Shown here: positions 50,879-59,328 of the stretch, piece after piece | How the letters are laid out: each line of letters starts with the position of its first letter | How positions within the stretch are numbered: the stretch's first letter is position 1 | The notes under the pieces: model-generated | The model's input: the letters and a program-made list of their open reading frames with translations, nothing else | Told to the model about the DNA's origin: nothing | Database searches by the model: none | Assembly (NCBI RefSeq): GCF_018885265.1 | Contig: NZ_CP076538.1 | Coordinates: forward strand, 1,400,001-1,464,000 | Origin: Amycolatopsis aidingensis | GTDB lineage: Bacteria; Actinomycetota; Actinomycetes; Mycobacteriales; Pseudonocardiaceae | Direction of reading: 5' to 3' | DNA: 64,000 bases | Position numbers and translations under genes: made by a program

Positions 50879-51989
50879 GATCTGCCCGCCACTCCAGCCG
50901 CACCACGGTGCCCACCCCTGCAGCGGAGGTGATGGTGGCCGCGCCGCCCGCGCGGTGCATCCGGTCGCGGACGGAGTCCCGCAGCCCGCGCCGGGTGGCC
51001 GGAATCTCCTCGACCGAGAAGCCCTTCCCCTCGTCGACCACCTCGACCCGGACCGCCCGCTGGTCCCCGCCGAGCCTGATCGTGGCCCGGTCGGTGCCCG
51101 CGTGCCGCCGGACGTTGTTCAGCGCCTCCCGCACCGAGTCGGCGATCGGCCCGGCCACGCCGGACGGCAGCGTCAGCCGCGCGGGGGCGTCGAGTTCGAC
51201 GGCCAGGTGCGTGGTGTCGAGTTCGGCCCGCAGCAGTTCCACCAGGTCGGCCTCCCCGGACGCGGGCCCGCCCGCGGTGCGCAGCCGCTCCAGGTCCCGG
51301 CGTGCCTGCGAGGCCAGCCACCCGGCGTCCGCGCGCACCTGCCCGGTACCGACCATCAGCAGGGTGGCGGCCGCGGTGTCGTGCAGCGCGTTGGCGAACT
51401 CCCGCTCCTCGGCGCGCACGGCTTCGGCCACCGACGATTCCCTGCGGGCCCGCTCGGCCGCGGCCGCCAGGCGGTCGGCACGCGCGGCGGCGCGCCCGAC
51501 GAGCACCCACGCCGCGCGGGACAGCGCGGCCGCGACCAGTACCCAGGCCGGTGTGATCAGCAGGCCGGCCTCCGCGCCCCCGGCGAGGACGGCGGCGAGC
51601 AGCCCGCCGTCGACGGCCAGTGCCGCGAGGCCACCGACCAGCGCGGAGGTGTGCCACTGGTAGGTCGCGCAGGCGAAGATGACCAGCAACCTGATCCACC
51701 CGATGTTGTGCTCCGCGACGGCGTCGGTCCACGGTATGCTCGCGCACACCCCCAGCAGCACCACGACGTCCACGGCGACCGGCCCGTTACCACCGGAGCG
51801 GATGAGCCACCAGCCGTACGCGCAGGTCCACACCGCCGCGACGCCTGCGGTGACCGAAATGGCCACCAGGTGCTCCGGCGCCGCCCGCAGTACCGCGATC
51901 ACGACGACCGGGGGCAGCATCGCGACCCGTACGGTTGCCGCGTACCGGCGGCCGAACCGCCACAGCAGCCGTACCGTCTCTCCGGCCAC
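50871..51989 (-). CDS. NarL-system sensor histidine kinase
   Basis: A 372-residue membrane kinase with about five helices in the first 160 residues and a HisKA_3 domain with the phosphoacceptor His in EFANALHDTAAATLL. The N box is REALNNVRRHAG and the ATP motif VVDEGKGFS; RGLRDSVRDRMHRAGG ends the domain. The frame is open to 52145, but that part translates the interspersed repeat and is Arg/His-rich, so I chose GTG 51989 with GAGG 6 nt upstream; the start is uncertain. It should phosphorylate the NarL-type regulator. Confidence 0.8.
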   Translation of the reverse strand: MAGETVRLLWRFGRRYAATVRVAMLPPVVVIAVLRAAPEHLVAISVTAGVAAVWTCAYGWWLIRSGGNGPVAVDVVVLLGVCASIPWTDAVAEHNIGWIRLLVIFACATYQWHTSALVGGLAALAVDGGLLAAVLAGGAEAGLLITPAWVLVAAALSRAAWVLVGRAAARADRLAAAAERARRESSVAEAVRAEEREFANALHDTAAATLLMVGTGQVRADAGWLASQARRDLERLRTAGGPASGEADLVELLRAELDTTHLAVELDAPARLTLPSGVAGPIADSVREALNNVRRHAGTDRATIRLGGDQRAVRVEVVDEGKGFSVEEIPATRRGLRDSVRDRMHRAGGAATITSAAGVGTVVRLEWRADHG

Positions 51990-52072
51990 GGTCCACCTCA
52001 CCCTGCCCACCACCAGCGTCGCGGTGACACTACCTGTCGCCGGATGGCCAACGCGTGCGCGTGGGGAGCAAA

Positions 52073-52183
52073 CACGCGCGCGTAGACGGCAAACACGCCG
52101 AGGCCCGGCGTGTTTGCCCGCCACGCGCGCGTGTTTGCCGCTCATGCACGTGAGTTTGCTGTTTGCGTACGGCCAACAAGGGG
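52073..52183. repeat. 112-bp interspersed repeat, copy 2
   Basis: Matches 46462-46573 with about ten substitutions and a 1-nt shorter loop. The hairpin arms GGCAAACACGCC (52088-52099) and GGCGTGTTTGCC (52107-52118) are fully conserved. It lies upstream of the histidine kinase and directly after the stop of the convergently placed region of pmt (both genes on the minus strand), in the same orientation as copy 1. Confidence 0.75.
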
Positions 52184-52184
52184 G

Positions 52185-53759
52185 TCAGCGCCAGGAGGGG
52201 AGCCAGAGTTCGGCCTGCCAGCGCTCGTTGGTGATCGAGTCGCCGTTCAGGATGGGCCACAGCCAGACGAAGTTGGCCACCACCAGGCCGATATAGAGGG
52301 CGACCACGAGTAGCCCGGTGCCTCTTCGCTCGAACCCGCTCGCCGCGCGTCCGAGGATATGCCCCAGCGCGAGGGTCAGCCCGAGAATCAGGAACGGCGC
52401 CATCGGGGTGGCGTAGAAGAAGTACATCTGCCGGTCGAGGTTCACGAACCAGGGCAGCAGGCCGGCGAAGTACGCGGCGAGCACAGCGGCGTAGCGCCAG
52501 TCCGCGCGGAACACCGACCGCCACAGGCCCCAGCCCAGCATCGGCAGCGCAAGCCACCACATCGCCGGGGTGCCGACCAGCATCGTGGCCCGGACACACT
52601 CCGTCCGGCCACACCCGGCTGCCGCGTCACCGGACTCGTAGTAGTACAGCATCGGGCGCAGGCCCATCGGCCAGGTCCACGGCTTGGACTCCCAGGGGTG
52701 CGGATCACCGTCCGGGGTGGAAAGGCTCTCGTGGAAGTCCAGTACGGCGAAGGTGTAGGAGACCAGCGAGCGCAGCGCGTCCGGCACGAACCCGAACGCC
52801 CCGCCGCCCTCGTTGTGGATCTGCACGTAGTTGCGGTCGGTGGCGGTCTCGCTGGCGAACCAGGCCCACCAGCTGCTCAGGTAGACCAGCACCGCGATCG
52901 CCCCGATGCCCCAGAGCGCGGGGGCGAGGTCCCGGCGCAGCATGCCGACCCAGGGGCGCCGCACCCCGGCCGCCCGCCGCGCCGCGACATCGAAGGCGAT
53001 ACACAGCAGACCGAAGGCCACCACGTAGTACCCGCCGGACCACTTCACCGCCGTGGCCAGGCCGACCAGCACCCCGGCGCCAAAACGCCACCAGCGGAAG
53101 CCCAGTCGCGGGCCGTAGGGCGTCTCGTCGATCCAGCCGTGCCGCACCGCCATCGCGAGCCGTTCCCGCACCTGCTCGCGATCCATCAGCAGGCAGCCGA
53201 ACGCGCCGAGCACGAACACCACCAGGAAGATGTCCAGCATCCCCATCCGGGACTGCAGGTGCAGCACGCCATCGCAGATGACCAGCACGCCCGCGATCCC
53301 GCCGAGCAGGGTGGAGCGGGTGAGCCTGCGGGCGATCCGGATGGTCAGCAGGATGATCACCGTGCCGGCGATCGCCGCGCTGAACCGCCAGCCCCACCCG
53401 TTGTAGCCGAACAGCCACTCTCCGACGGCGATGAGCTGCTTGGCCAGCGGCGGGTGCACCACCAGCTCGTAGCCCGCGTTGTCCTCGTAACCGCCGTTGC
53501 GCAGCATCTGCCACGCCTGCGGCACGTAGTGCTTCTCGTCGAAGACCGGGGTCCCCTTGTCGGTGGGGAAGCCGAGATTCTGCAGCCGGATGAAGCCGCC
53601 GATTGCGGTCAGCACCAGCGTCACCACGAGCGCGCGTACCCGGTCGCCAGGCATGGGCCTGCCGAGCAGCGTCGTCTCCCGGTCGGTCGGCGGCTGGCCC
53701 GGCCGCCCCTGCTCCGGATGTAGACCGTCCCCGGACGGTCGGGTCAGCAGCGCGGTCAC
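52185..53759 (-). CDS. pmt: Protein O-mannosyltransferase (GT39, Pmt)
   Basis: A 524-residue GT-C enzyme with about eleven membrane segments. The catalytic Asp74-Glu75 of the first extracytoplasmic loop is in TPVFDEKHYVPQAW, and HPPLAKQLIAVGEWLFG and LQSRMGMLDIFL are PMT family motifs. It transfers mannose from polyprenyl-phosphate-mannose to Ser/Thr of proteins crossing the membrane through Sec, like M. tuberculosis Rv1002c. The divergent rsmI neighbour is also conserved there. GTG 53759 gives the family length; the ribosome site is weak. Confidence 0.92.
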   Translation of the reverse strand: MTALLTRPSGDGLHPEQGRPGQPPTDRETTLLGRPMPGDRVRALVVTLVLTAIGGFIRLQNLGFPTDKGTPVFDEKHYVPQAWQMLRNGGYEDNAGYELVVHPPLAKQLIAVGEWLFGYNGWGWRFSAAIAGTVIILLTIRIARRLTRSTLLGGIAGVLVICDGVLHLQSRMGMLDIFLVVFVLGAFGCLLMDREQVRERLAMAVRHGWIDETPYGPRLGFRWWRFGAGVLVGLATAVKWSGGYYVVAFGLLCIAFDVAARRAAGVRRPWVGMLRRDLAPALWGIGAIAVLVYLSSWWAWFASETATDRNYVQIHNEGGGAFGFVPDALRSLVSYTFAVLDFHESLSTPDGDPHPWESKPWTWPMGLRPMLYYYESGDAAAGCGRTECVRATMLVGTPAMWWLALPMLGWGLWRSVFRADWRYAAVLAAYFAGLLPWFVNLDRQMYFFYATPMAPFLILGLTLALGHILGRAASGFERRGTGLLVVALYIGLVVANFVWLWPILNGDSITNERWQAELWLPSWR

Positions 53760-53847
53760 GGGAGACGATCCTAAAGGCGACGATGTGAGGTCGTCGTCCG
53801 CGCCGCCGGTTACCCTGGGCCGCAGCCGAGACCAGGAGGAGCGTGGG

Positions 53848-54723
53848 ATGGCCAGCAGTACGGCCGGGGGCCGGTTGGTGCTGGCCGCGACCCCGCTGGG
53901 GGACCCGCGGGACGCCTCGGCCCGGCTGGTGGACGCGCTGGCCGGGGCGGAGGTGATCGCCGCCGAGGACACCAGGAAGCTGCGCGCCCTGACCACCGCG
54001 CTCGGCGTCACCCCGCGTGGCCGGGTGATCAGCTTCTACGAGGACGTGGAGACCGCGCGGCTGCCGAAGCTGCTCGACGCGCTGCGTGCGGGCGAGACCG
54101 TGCTGCTGGTGACCGACGCGGGCATGCCCAGCGTCTCCGACCCCGGATACCGGCTGGTCGCCGCCTGCGTCGCCGAGGACCTGCCGGTCAGCTGCCTGCC
54201 CGGCCCCTCCGCGGTGACCACCGCGCTGGCGCTGTCCGGCCTTGCCTCCGACCGGTTCTGCTTCGAGGGTTTCGCGCCGCGCAAGCCGGGGGAGCGGGGG
54301 CGGTGGCTGCGCGAGCTGGCCGGGCAGCGGCGGACGACGGTGTTCTTCGAGTCCCCGCACCGGCTGGCAGGCACCCTTGCCGATGCCGCGCGGGCGCTCG
54401 GCCCGCAGCGCGCCGCCGCGGTGTGCCGGGAGCTGACCAAGACGTACGAGGAGGTCCGCAGGGGCACGCTCGGCGAACTGGCCGAGTGGGCCGCGGCGGG
54501 GGTGCGCGGCGAGATCACCGTGGTGCTCGCCGGGGCCGATTCACCCGGCACGCCGGTGGCCGAACTGGTCGACGAGGTGGCCGAGCGGGCGGCGGCGGGC
54601 GAGCGGCTGAAGTCCGCGGCCGCCGCCGTGGCCGAAGCCGCAGGCGTGTCCAAGAAGGAACTGTACGACGCGGTGATCGCGCGCCGGGCCGGAAACGCGA
54701 AGCCGGAACGCGGCGCAGGCTGA
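53848..54723 (+). CDS. rsmI: 16S rRNA (cytidine-1402-2'-O)-methyltransferase RsmI
   Basis: A 291-residue SAM-dependent methyltransferase of the tetrapyrrole-methylase fold. Signature motifs are LVLAATPLGDPRDAS, IAAEDTRKLR, TDAGMPSVSDPGYRLV, LPGPSAVTTALALSGL and FFESPHRL. It methylates the ribose of C1402 of 16S rRNA in the decoding centre, together with RsmH. AGGAGGA precedes the ATG. It is divergent from pmt, with a -10-like TACCCT in the 88-bp gap. Confidence 0.93.
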   Translation: MASSTAGGRLVLAATPLGDPRDASARLVDALAGAEVIAAEDTRKLRALTTALGVTPRGRVISFYEDVETARLPKLLDALRAGETVLLVTDAGMPSVSDPGYRLVAACVAEDLPVSCLPGPSAVTTALALSGLASDRFCFEGFAPRKPGERGRWLRELAGQRRTTVFFESPHRLAGTLADAARALGPQRAAAVCRELTKTYEEVRRGTLGELAEWAAAGVRGEITVVLAGADSPGTPVAELVDEVAERAAAGERLKSAAAAVAEAAGVSKKELYDAVIARRAGNAKPERGAG

Positions 54724-54733
54724 CCGGCCGCGG

Positions 54734-56047
54734 TTACGCGAGCGCGCGCGGACGCAGGCCCTTGGTGGCGAGCAGCTGCTCCAGCGGGGCCGCCTTGTGC
54801 AGGCACTCCCGCCACTCGGCCGCCGGGTCGGAGTCCGCGGTGATTCCGCCGCCGACCCCGAGCTCCAGCCAGCCCGCATGCAGTTCGAGGGTCCGGATGG
54901 CGACGTTCAGCTCCATCCCGGCCACCGGGGAGGCCAGCCCGATGGCGCCGGTGTAGACCCCGCGGGGCCGGTGCTCCAGCTCCGCGATGAGGTCGAGCGC
55001 GCGCAGCTTCGGAGCTCCGGTCACCGAACCGGGCGGGAAGGCGGCCCGCAGCAGGTCCGCGTCGTCCAGCCCCTCCCGCAGGCGTCCTTCCACTGTGGAC
55101 TCCAGGTGCCACACGCCGGGCGCGGGTTTCACGGTGAGCAGTTCGAGGACGCCGACGCTGCCCACCTCGCACACCCGGCCGAGGTCGTTGCGCACCAGGT
55201 CGGTGATCATCACATTCTCCGCGACGTCCTTGGTGGACTCGCGCAGCCGGGCGGCCAGCGGATCGTCGGCGGGGCCCCGGCGCGGCAGGGTCCCCTTGAT
55301 CGGGGTGGAGTACACCCGGCTGCCCCTGCGGGCGAGGAACAGCTCCGGCGACATCGAGGCGACCGCGCCCCACTCGCCCGCGAGGTAGGCGGCCCTGCGG
55401 GGGAGCAGGCCGCGCACGCCCTCGGCGAACAGCTCGGCGGGTTCGCCGTCGAAGGCACCGTCGAACCGGGTGCAGATATTGGCCTGGAACAGCTCGCCGG
55501 CCCGGATCGCCTGGATGCACTCGGACACCGCGTGCTGGTGCCCGGCCGCGGCCGGGCGGCGCAACCGCACCGGTGTCCAGCTGCTCCGCGGTGGCGGCGG
55601 CGCGGCGAGCAGCTCGTCCAGCTCGGCGGCGAGCTCGTGCGGATCGGGTGCATCCTCGGGCACCAGCGCCTCGAACCACCAGTGCGCGTCGGCGTCCTGG
55701 CGGAGTACGTGATCGGCCCAGCCCCAGACCGCCTTCGGCAGTGCGGAGCGGCCCCCGGCCGGATCGGCGAGCTGGTAGGAGAGGTAACCGAACCAGCCGC
55801 CGCCCACCGCGCCGCCGGGGCCGGACTCCGGCATCATCGGCTGCCGCGCGGGGATCTCGAAAGCCCGCTCGACCTCCCGCACCGGGGTGCAGGCCAGGGT
55901 CGGGGCGAGGATCGCGCGGGAGCCGAACCAGTCCCCGCACAACGCGGCCGGTGCGGGCAGGCCGAGGGAACGGGCGCGTGTGTCCAGTGACAGCAACGCC
56001 CGTTCCGGCGAGACCTGCGAGCGCAGCAGCCTGCGCACCAACCGCAT
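54734..56047 (-). CDS. pabB: Aminodeoxychorismate synthase component I
   Basis: A 437-residue chorismate-binding enzyme. The catalytic region has SMSPELFLARRG, the Lys of YSTPIKGTLPR, NVMITDLVRNDLGRVCEVGSV, and FPPGSVTGAPKLRALDLI, all typical of PabB/TrpE. PabB makes 4-amino-4-deoxychorismate for folate; the position between rsmI and metG matches mycobacterial pabB (Rv1005c), supporting PabB over anthranilate synthase. The ATG at 56047 gives the family N terminus; the extension to 56263 is low-complexity. Its amidotransferase partner is not in the window. Confidence 0.9.
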   Translation of the reverse strand: MRLVRRLLRSQVSPERALLSLDTRARSLGLPAPAALCGDWFGSRAILAPTLACTPVREVERAFEIPARQPMMPESGPGGAVGGGWFGYLSYQLADPAGGRSALPKAVWGWADHVLRQDADAHWWFEALVPEDAPDPHELAAELDELLAAPPPPRSSWTPVRLRRPAAAGHQHAVSECIQAIRAGELFQANICTRFDGAFDGEPAELFAEGVRGLLPRRAAYLAGEWGAVASMSPELFLARRGSRVYSTPIKGTLPRRGPADDPLAARLRESTKDVAENVMITDLVRNDLGRVCEVGSVGVLELLTVKPAPGVWHLESTVEGRLREGLDDADLLRAAFPPGSVTGAPKLRALDLIAELEHRPRGVYTGAIGLASPVAGMELNVAIRTLELHAGWLELGVGGGITADSDPAAEWRECLHKAAPLEQLLATKGLRPRALA

Positions 56048-56109
56048 ACCGCCATTGTCGCCCGAGCACGCGGGGTCACCGGCCGCGCCCTCCCGCGTGC
56101 GGGGCGGCG

Positions 56110-56691
56110 CTAGAGCAGCAGGTCGGCGAGGGTGAACGGGTAGACGATGGCGTCCCGGCCGGGTTCGTGCTGGTGCAGGCTCAACCGGGAATGAAACCAG
56201 CCCGGTCTGCCGGGGATGCCGTTGTGCCTGGTGAGCCAGAGCATGACCTCGTCGTCCACCCACTTACCGGGACGCAGCCGGTGCAGCCAGTCGTCATATC
56301 CGGCGTAGACGAGAACCCTGCGTAGCTGGCTCGCGCCGCGCACGGCCTTGATCCAGGACCGGATGAAGCGGTCGTCCACGGCCGCCACCCGGACATCCAG
56401 CGCGGGCGCGAGGGCACCGGGAGCGAAGGCGCCGAGGGGGCGGGAGGTACGGACGAAGTGTTCCGCCTGCTCGCCTGCCGCGCCGGGGCGGGCGAAGTGA
56501 CGTGCCCCGGTGTGCATGCCGACCCGCTGTGCGAGGCCGAGCTGTTTGCAGGCCGCCGAATCGGTCCAGTTCATGCCCTCGGTGATGGTGATACTGGCGA
56601 AGCGGACCCCAGCGGCGCGTACGGCGGCCCAGTCGCCCACGGTCTCGTGGTGCGACAGGTTGATCCCGCCCACGGTGTCCTGTTCGTCCAT
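56110..56691 (-). CDS. GH25-like protein lacking catalytic acids
   Basis: A 193-residue protein with the outline of a GH25 (Cellosyl-type) lysozyme: GGINLSHHE at the N terminus for the usual GIDVSHWQ, ITITEG for IKATEG, ARHFARPG for YHFARP, and PALDVRVA where active enzymes have LDxE. The first catalytic Asp is Asn11 and the key Glu is Arg101, so muramidase activity is unlikely. No signal peptide is visible, consistent with a non-lytic intracellular role. A strong terminator separates it from the ABC genes upstream. Confidence 0.7.
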   Translation of the reverse strand: MDEQDTVGGINLSHHETVGDWAAVRAAGVRFASITITEGMNWTDSAACKQLGLAQRVGMHTGARHFARPGAAGEQAEHFVRTSRPLGAFAPGALAPALDVRVAAVDDRFIRSWIKAVRGASQLRRVLVYAGYDDWLHRLRPGKWVDDEVMLWLTRHNGIPGRPGWFHSRLSLHQHEPGRDAIVYPFTLADLLL

Positions 56692-56783
56692 TACCGGCGA
56701 GGCTAACCCGCCGGTCGCGTCCGGCGTGGGATCACAAGGCACAGGCGCGTCCGCCGCGAACGGCCTGCGGATGGGCGCGGCTG

Positions 56784-56823
56784 GTTGCGGGGCCTGAACC
56801 TGACGAGCTTCAGGCCCCGCAAC
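56784..56823 (-). terminator. Terminator after the DrrAB-type ABC operon
   Basis: GTTGCGGGGCCTGAA (56784-56798) and TTCAGGCCCCGCAAC (56809-56823) form a perfect 15-bp stem with a 10-nt loop, 4 bp beyond the permease stop on the minus strand. No T tract follows, which is usual for actinomycete terminators. Confidence 0.85.
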
Positions 56824-56827
56824 GGGG

Positions 56828-57595
56828 TCAGGCGTTCTCGCGCTGGAAGGTGCGGGCACCCCACAGCACGGCGAGCACCGTCATCACCAGCAGTACGACG
56901 CTGCCGGTGAACAGCGTGTCCATGCTGAAGTCACCGCGGAACACTCCGCGCTGCGCCTCCACCACGTGGCTGAACGGGTTGATCCGCGAGATCGCGTAGA
57001 GCCAGTCGGGCGCGAGCCCGGTGGTGATCGGGATCAGAATCCCGGACAGCAGCAGCAAGGGCAGCAGGATGACGTTCAACAGTGCCGGGAAGGCCTCCTC
57101 ACTCTTCATCCGGAGCGCGAGGGCATAGGAGGAGGACGCGAGGGTGATCGCCAGCAGGGCCACGATCACCAGGCTGAGCAGCACTCCGCCGAGGGGAGCG
57201 TTCAGCCCGAACACGAGATAGGCCAGCAGGATCAGCAACACCGCCTGCACGACCGCCTGGATCGCGTTCATCACGACCTTGCCGAGCAGCAGCGCGAGCC
57301 TGCTCACCGGCGTGACCCGCAGCCGCTCGACCACCCCGGTGCGGTAGTCGGCCAGCAGCGCGAAACCGACGAACGAGCTGCCGAACAGTGCGATCATCAC
57401 GATCAGCGCCGGGGTGAAGATCTGCCAGGCGTTTCCGGGTGGGAACCCCGGCGTGTTCTGCACCATTTTCTCCATCAGCGGCCCGAACAACACCAGGTAC
57501 AGCAACGGCTGCATGATCTGGATCATCAGCCAGGTCGGGTTGCGGGTGCTGAGGATCAGGTCCCTGCGGAAGATCAGCCAGCTGTCACGCAACAT
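56828..57595 (-). CDS. ABC-2 type transporter permease (DrrB-like)
   Basis: A 255-residue permease with six membrane helices. LRDSWLIFRRDLILSTRNP at the N terminus, then WLMIQIMQPLLYLVLFGPLM and RLRVTPVSRLALLLGKVV, are typical of daunorubicin-resistance-type DrrB permeases. With the ATPase encoded just upstream it should form an exporter for a hydrophobic compound. ATG 57595 has GAGGAGG 6 nt upstream and overlaps the ATPase gene by 11 bp. Confidence 0.9.
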   Translation of the reverse strand: MLRDSWLIFRRDLILSTRNPTWLMIQIMQPLLYLVLFGPLMEKMVQNTPGFPPGNAWQIFTPALIVMIALFGSSFVGFALLADYRTGVVERLRVTPVSRLALLLGKVVMNAIQAVVQAVLLILLAYLVFGLNAPLGGVLLSLVIVALLAITLASSSYALALRMKSEEAFPALLNVILLPLLLLSGILIPITTGLAPDWLYAISRINPFSHVVEAQRGVFRGDFSMDTLFTGSVVLLVMTVLAVLWGARTFQRENA

Positions 57596-58604
57596 GGGCG
57601 GCCTCCTCGGATTTTCCGGACGCGCTGGAGTCCCCGGCCGGCTGCTCCTCGGCATCGCGCAGCGTGCGGCCGGTCAGGGTGAGGAACACGTCGTCCAGGG
57701 TCGGCCGGTGCACCTGCATGGCCGTCATGCCGATCCCGGCGGCGTCCAGCGCCCTGAGCAGTTCCGGCATCGCGGTGTCCCCGCGCGGCACCCGGAACCG
57801 CACGCTGTCCTCGCCACGGGTCACCTCGTGCGCGCCGGCGAGCCTGCCGGCGATCTCGGCCGCCGCGGCCACCGACTCCGGTGGCACGCCGATCTCGACC
57901 CCGTCGCCGGAGACCCTGGACTTCAGTGAACTCGGGCTGCCCTCCGCGACGATCTCCCCGTTGTCGATCACCAGGATGCGGTCGCACAGCGAGTCGGCCT
58001 CGTCCAGGTAGTGGGTGGTCAGGAACAGCGTCACGCCCTGCTCCGCGCGCAGCCGCCGGATGTGTTCCCACAGGTTCGCCCTGCTCTGCGGGTCGAGCCC
58101 GGTGGTCGGCTCGTCGAAGAAGACCAGCTTCGGGTCGTGGATCAGCCCGAGCGCGATGTCCAGCCTGCGCCGCTGGCCACCGGAGAGCGTCTTGGTGAGC
58201 CGGTGATCCAGATTGGCGAGATCGAGCTGTTCGGTGAGCATGGCGCCGCGCCGGCGCGCTTCGGCCTTGCTCAGCCCGTACAGCATGCCCTGGAGCTCGA
58301 TCTCCTCGGCCACCTTGTACTCCGGGGCGGTGCCCCCGCCCTGCGCGACGTAACCGATGCGCTTGCGTACCCCCACCGGGTCCCGCAACAGGTCGCAGCC
58401 CGCCACCGTGGCCTCGCCCGCGGTCGGGCGCAGCAAGGTGGTGAGCATGCGCAGCGTGGTGGTCTTTCCGGCCCCGTTCGGGCCGAGGAAGCCGACCAGT
58501 TCCCCCTCGGCGACATCGAGGTCGACGCCTTTGACCGCATGAACGTCGCCGCCGGTGCGGCCTCTGCGCCAGAACCGCCTGGCGAGGCCGCGTGCCTTGA
58601 TCAT
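57585..58604 (-). CDS. ABC transporter ATP-binding protein (DrrA-like)
   Basis: A 339-residue ATPase. Walker A is GPNGAGKTT near residue 42, signature LSGGQRRRLDIALGL, Walker B LVFFDEPTTGLD, H-loop LTTHYLDEAD. The C-terminal extension ending in RPTLDDVFLTLTGRTLRDAE is the DrrA assembly domain. It powers the DrrB-like permease. A palindrome repeated twice upstream suggests PadR control by the next gene, whose protein family commonly regulates such exporters. Confidence 0.92.
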   Translation of the reverse strand: MIKARGLARRFWRRGRTGGDVHAVKGVDLDVAEGELVGFLGPNGAGKTTTLRMLTTLLRPTAGEATVAGCDLLRDPVGVRKRIGYVAQGGGTAPEYKVAEEIELQGMLYGLSKAEARRRGAMLTEQLDLANLDHRLTKTLSGGQRRRLDIALGLIHDPKLVFFDEPTTGLDPQSRANLWEHIRRLRAEQGVTLFLTTHYLDEADSLCDRILVIDNGEIVAEGSPSSLKSRVSGDGVEIGVPPESVAAAAEIAGRLAGAHEVTRGEDSVRFRVPRGDTAMPELLRALDAAGIGMTAMQVHRPTLDDVFLTLTGRTLRDAEEQPAGDSSASGKSEEAAHVA

Positions 58605-58620
58605 GAGACCCCTCTTTCGT

Positions 58621-58686
58621 TAGTCAAACTTGACTAGTTGACGGCGACACTCTGCCGCGCCGGTCGTCGGTAGTCAAACTTGATTA
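58621..58686. promoter_or_regulatory. Two PadR-type operators before the ABC operon
   Basis: TAGTCAA-AC-TTGACTA (58621-58636, perfect) and TAGTCAA-AC-TTGATTA (58671-58686, one mismatch) are exactly 50 bp apart. The second overlaps the PadR stop codon; the first is 17 bp before the ATPase start. TTGACT in the second site could serve as a -35 box. Confidence 0.7.
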
Positions 58687-59277
58687 TTCGGCCGAGCCGG
58701 GTTCTCCGAAAGCGATTTCCGCGTCGTCGGCCAGCACGTACTCGCCGGCCTCCAGCCTGCCGATCAGCTCGCGCAGCCAGCCGACCTGCGCGTCCGCAAG
58801 GCGTTGCCACAGCCGGTACAGCTCGGCGACATGGTCCGGCGCGCCCCAGCCGACGCCTTCCTCCAGCAGCAGCCGCGCGCTGCGCTCGTGGGCCTCCAGC
58901 CGCACCAGTTGCAGGTTCAGCAGGTTGATCAGCTGCTTGCGGGGCAGCGTCGTCATCAGCGTGACCGCGGCCGAAAGGTCCTGCCCGCCCGGTCCCGGTT
59001 CGGCGAGGGCCTGCCCCAGCAGTACCTGGAACTCGGTCTCGCCGGTGCCGGTGAGCCGGTAGGCCACCCGTTCCGGTCCCGCCCCGCCCCGCTCGGTCTC
59101 CACCTGCTCGAGCAGGCCTTCGGTGGTCATCTTCTTCAGCGCGTGGTAGATCGAGCCAGGGTGGATGCTGGCCCACTTGTCGGCCGACCAGGTCTGCAGC
59201 TCACGGCGTACCTGATAGCCGTGTGCCTTGCCGTACATTCGCACGAGGCCGAGCACCAGCAGCCTGGTCGCGGACAA
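58684..59277 (-). CDS. PadR-family transcriptional regulator
   Basis: A 197-residue regulator. The winged-helix domain (residues 1-85) contains LLVLGLVRMYGKAHGYQVRR, then SADKWASIHPGSIYHALKKM and VAYRLTGTGETEFQ; the C-terminal half is the helical Vir_act_alpha_C dimerisation domain. I chose a TTG start at 59277 because it gives the conserved SATRLLVLG N terminus with GGGAGGA upstream. It precedes the DrrAB-type genes, whose promoter region carries the twin palindromes, so it probably represses them in response to the exported compound. Confidence 0.85.
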   Translation of the reverse strand: MSATRLLVLGLVRMYGKAHGYQVRRELQTWSADKWASIHPGSIYHALKKMTTEGLLEQVETERGGAGPERVAYRLTGTGETEFQVLLGQALAEPGPGGQDLSAAVTLMTTLPRKQLINLLNLQLVRLEAHERSARLLLEEGVGWGAPDHVAELYRLWQRLADAQVGWLRELIGRLEAGEYVLADDAEIAFGEPGSAE

Positions 59278-59314
59278 GGATCCTCCCGAGATGAAATACG
59301 CGAGACGCCCTCCG

Positions 59315-59320
59315 TAGGCT
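59315..59320 (+). promoter_or_regulatory. -10 box of metG, probable leaderless transcript
   Basis: TAGGCT at 59315-59320 lies 8 nt before the metG ATG at 59329, and there is no ribosome site in between (AAACACTC). Transcription would start at or within 2 nt of the ATG, giving a leaderless mRNA, common in actinobacteria. Confidence 0.5.
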
Positions 59321-59328
59321 AAACACTC

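Noticed and set aside
51990..52145. N-terminal extension of the histidine kinase with GKHAR-like repeats
   Set aside because: It is a translation of the interspersed repeat copy 2 and is not conserved protein sequence; a GTG with a ribosome site lies at 51989.
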